Part shown: piece by piece, positions 51,451 through 56,862 of the stretch | How the letters are laid out: the number at the start of each line of letters is the position of its first letter | Numbering within the stretch: position 1 is the stretch's first letter | Assembly: GCA_014190575.1 (NCBI GenBank) | Contig: BJGQ01000018.1 | Span: 1-56,862 of the forward strand | Origin: Bacteroidota bacterium | GTDB lineage: Bacteria; Bacteroidota; Bacteroidia; Chitinophagales; UBA10324 | Direction of reading: 5' to 3' | Length of the DNA stretch: 56,862 bases | The notes under the pieces: model-generated | The model's database searches: none | Seen by the model: only the letters and a program-made list of their open reading frames with translations | What the model was told of the DNA's origin: nothing | Translations under genes and position numbers: made by a program

Positions 51451-54400
51451 TTATTGGGCGAGGGTAAAACGGATTGTTACACCTGCATTTGTGTATCGAA
51501 TTGGATATGATGCAGAAGTGGCTGGAATGCTGTATCGTTTGTCGACAAACAAACGAATGTTCAATCGATTGCTTACCATGTATTCAGCTGAAGGTGAAAT
51601 ACTGATTGTTTTCATTCCCTGTGTTGGCGTACTTACCGCCTGATCTAATTTGTAGTTTGTTGTTATGTTGTTCGAAACAGAAACATCGCACTTCAGATTC
51701 AAATCATTTTTTAATCGTTTTTTCTTACCCTGAATTTTAAAAGGTATAGGTGCATTTTTCCATTTGTACCCTAATCCAACAGTTATTTCAGAAGTTCGTG
51801 ATTCAACTAACTGATAATCGAGAAAACTCATTGCAAGATTCCTTCCTTTTTTATATTCAAACTTTGTACTCACATTATTTTTCCATTGTGCATCAATACC
51901 AAATAATGGAGAAAACTGCTCAGTAATACCAATGCTCGGGATATCATAAAAACTTATGAAGTTCCCCGAAACAGAATCTATTTTACTCGGAAGGTTAATT
52001 CCATCTTTAATATTTCCATTAAAGTCCAGTGCAGAACTAAATGAATTCATAGTGAGATTGGAAGTATAACCATGTGAAATGTTTAAGGAATTCCAGATTT
52101 TATGTGCCCACTTCATTTTTGTTAATCCGTTGTAAGAAACTCTCCAGTTCGGAGCCGGAATTCCTTTGAAGTATTGATACAACCCAACTGAGTTTACATC
52201 TTTTCCTGCATACGCTGCAAGAAAGGCCGGTATCAAAACATCTTGTGAATAGGGTCCATAACCGTTTGCAAAATTAGAATTGAAACTGCTATCCTGAGGA
52301 TTGTAATAGGAACCAGCTGCCTCAGGATTATTTTTTGCCAATCGTTGTGAAACTGTTTGGCGATAGGATTCAAACAAATTGAATGTTGGGGATTTTCCGC
52401 TGTCAGGTTTTTGAAAAGCAGTGTTCCATGCTATAAATGATACACTGTACTGGCCATAGGCCTGCTGGTTCAAGTGCTGATAACCCAAATCAGTATTCTT
52501 GAAAAATTCAGTTGTGTTGTATGAATAATTTTTCATGAAATTCACATCAACATTCACATCTTTCAACGGTTCGAATTGTGCGCGTGCTGTAATGTTTCGA
52601 TTGTAATTTTGAATGAATTGATAATTCATTGCAGTATCAGATGTTATCCATCCTTTTTTTGCAGCATCATTCAACCAATTGGTATCCGGCTGCATTCCGA
52701 AAACAAAATCCCAACCAGGAGCAGTTTTTTTCAAATCTTGCCCCACATTTTTGGCTTTGTATACAAACCCCGGAAGTGTTGTTCCCTTTGTTTGCGCATA
52801 GGTGAATGAAATTTTCTTTAAACTGATGATTGGTCGAATAATAAATGATAATCCACCTTTTGCGGTAGGTTGATTATTTTTCTTTTGATCAAGTAAATCC
52901 TTTGTGTTTTTATTGTCCTTACCATTTTTATCATCACCTTTTTGTTGATTAACAGGAGCCGTATTTGTATTGTATGGTTTAAGAAATTTCCATTTGTTAT
53001 ACAAATTCCTGAAATTTAAATCACTATTGAAGTTGATGTTCTGATCGTTGTTAATTTGATTGCCAAGCGGATTATCAACGAGCCTGATTTTTTCAATTTG
53101 TGTTCCATTAAATGTTGTATCACTTGCTAATGGCAAAGCAAGCCAATCGTATTCAGCTCCATATTTTACAGTTCCTGTTATCCAATCTAAAATCGGAATT
53201 TTATTTATAGGAAGTGTATAAGCAAGATTTGCTTTATGGTTGTAATGTGTTGTGCGACCATAATTTTTTATGTTATTCCATACCGAATCCTTTTCCGGCT
53301 TGGTATCAATGCGGCCAGTGTCTTCGTCAATTCGTGTATTTGTTACAGCATTAAAATCAAGATTCAGTGATTTAGCTAATTCAAACTTCACCCCATAGAA
53401 TCTATCCCATGTCCAGAATTTATTATAAGTTGGATCTGCCGGAGGGGAAAGTGGGTCCGTTTCTCTCATTCGTGACTGACCGTACTGACGATCCATGCTA
53501 TTCCGGAAGGAAATATTTGTTGGAAGAAAATTGAAATTAATGTCGCGAACCGCTTTAAGATACTTTGGTTTTGTTCCAATTAATTTATTGAAAGGAGAAA
53601 TGAATTTTGATTTTCCAGGATATGTGTAACCCAATTCACCATGATATTTTTTGGTTAGATCGCTCTGAATAATTGGATTGTGCTTATAGGTTTGAGTATA
53701 TGCGTAAGTAGTATTCCAGTTTTCTATTCCATAAATATGCGGCTTGGCGGTTTTGCTGTTGTTCACTCGGCGCACATTTGTAAAATTTAAACTTTTAATA
53801 CTTGTGAAATCCTGTGCTACACTCCTGAGCGAATCGCGCGTGTGCGTACTTAAACTTGGGTTGTTCAACTTATCTTTTAAAAGCACATCCAATTCATAAG
53901 GATCATATTTAGGATTGCTCATTGCATTAGATACTCCGATATACATAGGTAATTGCAACCCGATGCTTTTTGGTAAAAATTTTCCAAGCTGAAATGTTCC
54001 AGAAGCATCGTACTGAAAGAAGTTATCTTTATAACGCTCATTAAGTTTTTGTTCCAGTGAACCAAATCCAATTGTATGCATGGTTCCACTTAACGAAACA
54101 TTTCCAAGGTCTGCAAGTTTCACATCAACTCTTCCGAGCGCAGCGTATCCACCCTGTTCGTCAAAACCGCTTAGTCGCAATTCGTTAAACCAAAGCTCTG
54201 CGCACTTGGCGGTTCCATCATCAGTATCACCACCAGGATAACCACTACTTTGCTTTGGATTGTGTACTCCAAGCATTGCAACTTTTGCTAAACCCAAATC
54301 CGGATTTCCAACGATTGTAATTCTATCTCCGTTTGGCAATACCAATGAATAAGGAGCAGTAAATGAAGCACCAGCAGCATCTCTTGCTTGTTTTATATCA

Positions 54401-56862
54401 GTCAATTGTGAAAGTGTAATTTCAAAACTATTTGCAGTAGGCCAAACATTAGCACCTGTACTATCATAGTAAACGGATGGAGTTAATGGTTTTTCATACT
54501 CATAATAGTTGCTGACAAAATCAGACCCCAATCTCATGAATGCTGTAAGATCACCATAATTAAATGTGTAACCGTTACCTGCATTCTCAGCATGTACAAA
54601 CATTTTCAAAACCTTAAATGTTCGCAAATCCAGATTCAAGCTTTTATAAACAGCACGGGAATCACCATCTTGTAAATTACAAACCTGAACACTTAGTGAT
54701 TGTTCATTTTGTAAAAGGGTTTGTACTGACCCTAATTGTTGTTCGCGCTGAATTCCGGGAGGCATTACATAATTAATTGGTTGCCGCTGTGAATTTTCTT
54801 CCAGCGAAACTGAACCGACATTAAAAAATGTTGAACCGCTATTATCATCCGGAATGTACTCACCGGGTGTTTGCAAACTGAATTGATACTTGCGCCATTG
54901 ATTACGCACAAATTCTAATTTAGCAAAACGAAGATCAACAGCAGTATCAAATCCAGCCATATAAATTCTGATAAACCGAATGGATTTAAAATCCTGAATG
55001 CCACCTACTTTTTTTGTCCAGTCTTCAATTGGAATTTTTACTTGTATCCATCTTTCCTGACCCAGTAAACTTCCATTACAATCAACATTAGCAGTTACAA
55101 TATCGGTAATGTGATTTGGGCCAGTGTTTACTAAATCATTTGGATTTAATTTAACTTCATATTCAAAATATTCTTCAGTTTCGCTAAGTGTATTATCGCG
55201 ATTCAAATCTTCCGATTCAGGAATATTAGTAGCAGCTTTTGATGTAAGATCTCCTGTTGTTGAAATTGGTGAGTTGCCATCAGGATTATTATATTTTTTA
55301 TATCGATCAAGAATTCCAATGTTGTTATTGTCTAAGTCATCACCTAAATAATAATGATAATTATCGCCTGCCGGATCTTTACTTGCAGCTATGTAATATG
55401 GAGATGTAGTACCTCCATAATTTAATTCAATTTGTTTCAGGTATGCAGCATCAAAATTAATTTCAGAATTATCGGCAATCCCGGTTGGATTAGGATAAAT
55501 AAAATCACCAACACCGTCATAACCGACATCTTGATATTGCCGAGCCGATTCGCTATTGTCAAATGAATTTGTTGGCGGAATGTTTACCGGTATTACTGAC
55601 CATTTTGAATAGGCAAGGTTTGCGGTAGCTGTATCTCCATTTGGAGGCAACCCATTTTCAGTAAATAAGCGACCATCTTTTAAGATATCTTCTGAAATAT
55701 TTCCAAGATCAATATAAAGCTTGCCGTATTGATTACCTCCATATCCTTCAATGTATGGATCAAGCACCCAGAATTGTATGTATTCAATATTTGCCTGTTC
55801 AAAATCATTGTAATCAATACTTCGCATTATTCCTCCCCAGTTTTTAGCTGGATTTTTCAAATGAATTCTTCCTAAATCATCAATTCCGTTAAAAGCATTT
55901 GCATCGGCAAGAAAATTATAGGGGCCTTTAACATTCGGTTCAAAATTTAAATCAAAGGTTGGAAGATTGGTTGGATAGCCGGATTGTTGTTGCTTATTTG
56001 GAAACAATTCTTTTTCAATAATTTCTCTGGTATAAAATGAACATTGCTCAGAATCATTTTTAGCAATGTTTGGAGGAGTAGATGAAAGATCTCTCAAGAA
56101 CAAAGGATCAATTGAATACCACGAAAGTTTTGCTCTCTTATATCCATAAGGTAACGAATCATTCAAAGTTGCCTCGGGCAGAAAAGGATTTGGATTTTTT
56201 TCATCATCAGCCGGAGCACTTGCCAGTACCCAACTGCTAAATGGAAATTTCAAATCATATGTACTTTGTGTTCCTTCAAAATCATCGATATAAACCTGTC
56301 CGGCTGTTCCTTTTCCAATTGCTTTACTGTGGCCGGGATCGAGCCGAGCAACTTCTCCGCTAATTGTTATTGTTGATTTTTCTTTTGTGTCAAGCAATGG
56401 AAGTTTATCAACCAATCTTGTAATTAATCCTGAATTGGTTTGCCAACTTCCATCTAATCCATAGATTGAATTGCTGATTGGATCATCGCCAACATTTAAC
56501 TTCCGAGTATATGGTCTTTCTGATAAGTGAAGATAAGTTCCGCCTAATTTAAAATGATCATTTATATAATAATCAGCGCGTGTTCCGAATAAAGTTTTTG
56601 TTGTGAATCCGAAAGTGGCATTGTTTTCAAACGAAACATTTATCGGTGCGCCTGAATTCATGATTCCCTGATTGATAATTTTCAATCTTCCTAAATTATA
56701 ATCAACGGTATAGTCAACATTTTCCTGCAACACCTGACCGCCGGCAGTTACCTTAACAGATCCTTGTGGAATGTTGAATGCTCCCAATGAAACATCGGAT
56801 GATGACGACCCTTTATATGAACCTTTAATTGTGTACCGATCAAATTCAGGAAATTGCAGCGC
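51451..56862 (-). CDS. sprA: SprA, giant outer-membrane translocon of the type IX secretion system (5' end off window)
   Basis: SprA (Sov in Porphyromonas) is the roughly 36-stranded barrel through which T9SS cargo crosses the outer membrane. The 1804 visible residues are the C-terminal part. The frame stays open to the window edge and does not start at the in-frame TTG at 56787, which sits inside a continuous SprA-like segment (DRYTIKGSYKG, SLGAFNIPQGSVKVTAGG). Family features include DPGHSKAIGKG and the ending YTNAGVTIRFTLAQ. Full-length SprA usually has well over 2000 residues, so several hundred are missing here. The gene has its own terminator. It is essential for secretion of the sorting-domain proteins in this window. 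Confidence 0.95.
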   Translation of the reverse strand, partial: ALQFPEFDRYTIKGSYKGSSSSDVSLGAFNIPQGSVKVTAGGQVLQENVDYTVDYNLGRLKIINQGIMNSGAPINVSFENNATFGFTTKTLFGTRADYYINDHFKLGGTYLHLSERPYTRKLNVGDDPISNSIYGLDGSWQTNSGLITRLVDKLPLLDTKEKSTITISGEVARLDPGHSKAIGKGTAGQVYIDDFEGTQSTYDLKFPFSSWVLASAPADDEKNPNPFLPEATLNDSLPYGYKRAKLSWYSIDPLFLRDLSSTPPNIAKNDSEQCSFYTREIIEKELFPNKQQQSGYPTNLPTFDLNFEPNVKGPYNFLADANAFNGIDDLGRIHLKNPAKNWGGIMRSIDYNDFEQANIEYIQFWVLDPYIEGYGGNQYGKLYIDLGNISEDILKDGRLFTENGLPPNGDTATANLAYSKWSVIPVNIPPTNSFDNSESARQYQDVGYDGVGDFIYPNPTGIADNSEINFDAAYLKQIELNYGGTTSPYYIAASKDPAGDNYHYYLGDDLDNNNIGILDRYKKYNNPDGNSPISTTGDLTSKAATNIPESEDLNRDNTLSETEEYFEYEVKLNPNDLVNTGPNHITDIVTANVDCNGSLLGQERWIQVKIPIEDWTKKVGGIQDFKSIRFIRIYMAGFDTAVDLRFAKLEFVRNQWRKYQFSLQTPGEYIPDDNSGSTFFNVGSVSLEENSQRQPINYVMPPGIQREQQLGSVQTLLQNEQSLSVQVCNLQDGDSRAVYKSLNLDLRTFKVLKMFVHAENAGNGYTFNYGDLTAFMRLGSDFVSNYYEYEKPLTPSVYYDSTGANVWPTANSFEITLSQLTDIKQARDAAGASFTAPYSLVLPNGDRITIVGNPDLGLAKVAMLGVHNPKQSSGYPGGDTDDGTAKCAELWFNELRLSGFDEQGGYAALGRVDVKLADLGNVSLSGTMHTIGFGSLEQKLNERYKDNFFQYDASGTFQLGKFLPKSIGLQLPMYIGVSNAMSNPKYDPYELDVLLKDKLNNPSLSTHTRDSLRSVAQDFTSIKSLNFTNVRRVNNSKTAKPHIYGIENWNTTYAYTQTYKHNPIIQSDLTKKYHGELGYTYPGKSKFISPFNKLIGTKPKYLKAVRDINFNFLPTNISFRNSMDRQYGQSRMRETDPLSPPADPTYNKFWTWDRFYGVKFELAKSLNLDFNAVTNTRIDEDTGRIDTKPEKDSVWNNIKNYGRTTHYNHKANLAYTLPINKIPILDWITGTVKYGAEYDWLALPLASDTTFNGTQIEKIRLVDNPLGNQINNDQNINFNSDLNFRNLYNKWKFLKPYNTNTAPVNQQKGDDKNGKDNKNTKDLLDQKKNNQPTAKGGLSFIIRPIISLKKISFTYAQTKGTTLPGFVYKAKNVGQDLKKTAPGWDFVFGMQPDTNWLNDAAKKGWITSDTAMNYQFIQNYNRNITARAQFEPLKDVNVDVNFMKNYSYNTTEFFKNTDLGYQHLNQQAYGQYSVSFIAWNTAFQKPDSGKSPTFNLFESYRQTVSQRLAKNNPEAAGSYYNPQDSSFNSNFANGYGPYSQDVLIPAFLAAYAGKDVNSVGLYQYFKGIPAPNWRVSYNGLTKMKWAHKIWNSLNISHGYTSNLTMNSFSSALDFNGNIKDGINLPSKIDSVSGNFISFYDIPSIGITEQFSPLFGIDAQWKNNVSTKFEYKKGRNLAMSFLDYQLVESRTSEITVGLGYKWKNAPIPFKIQGKKKRLKNDLNLKCDVSVSNNITTNYKLDQAVSTPTQGMKTISISPSAEYMVSNRLNIRLFVDKRYSIPATSASYPIRYTNAGVTIRFTLAQ

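Noticed and set aside
56787-56862. sprA starting at the TTG at 56787
   Set aside because: The frame continues upstream to the window edge with SprA-like residues, so the gene is simply cut by the window.

Overview
The window comes from a bacterium of the phylum Bacteroidota; I cannot place it to family. The evidence is AT-rich DNA, TAnnTTTG-type promoters without clear Shine-Dalgarno sites, SprA (the giant outer-membrane translocon of the type IX secretion system, T9SS), several T9SS cargo proteins with C-terminal sorting domains, a gliding-motility-associated (CHU_C type) C-terminal domain, a DUF5606 protein, and many Cys-Lys/Arg lipoproteins. All of it reads as chromosomal. I see no phage, plasmid, insertion sequence, CRISPR array or rRNA.

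Layout. 1-330: the tail of a T9SS sorting domain, interrupted or replaced upstream by an interspersed repeat, with two more degenerate repeat units. 460-5138: a small secreted protein, tatC with an OmpA-like lipoprotein, and a secreted M43-type metalloprotease. 5389-9194: radA, a small membrane ORF, a ComF-type phosphoribosyltransferase and a polytopic membrane protein. 9265-17731: an envelope/glycan block, with a beta-helix lipoprotein and a coupled trio (membrane patatin, lipoprotein, GT4 glycosyltransferase) converging on hflX and two methyltransferases. 17926-23289: a lipoprotein/outer-membrane pair, heme A synthase, and a LytS/LytR-type two-component system. 23389-28713: a 1774-residue PKD/Ig-like surface protein.

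28929-29001 is tRNA-Phe(GAA). 29356-32923: dnaN, a DUF5606 protein and a TMTC-like membrane protein with TPRs. 32991-39104: a secreted protein, a DUF3089 lipoprotein, NhaD, Kup and MscS, the last three being ion and osmotic homeostasis. 39179-46658: a double amidohydrolase, two alpha/beta hydrolases (one T9SS-exported), hpt and a LysM glucosaminidase. 46762-50503: a UvrD-like helicase-nuclease and a GNAT acetyltransferase. 50567-56862: a VanZ-like protein, gcvH and the 3' part of sprA, which runs off the right edge.

The common theme is the cell envelope: one export machine (SprA) and at least three or four likely clients sit in the same window, with lipoproteins, glycan enzymes and a Tat component. 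No previously undescribed defence or mobile system was convincing. The best candidates for novelty are the translationally coupled patatin-lipoprotein-glycosyltransferase trio, the three-domain higher-order duplication inside the giant adhesin, and the amidohydrolase with a catalytically dead N-terminal half. All functional calls rest on recognised motifs and family memory; no searches were run.
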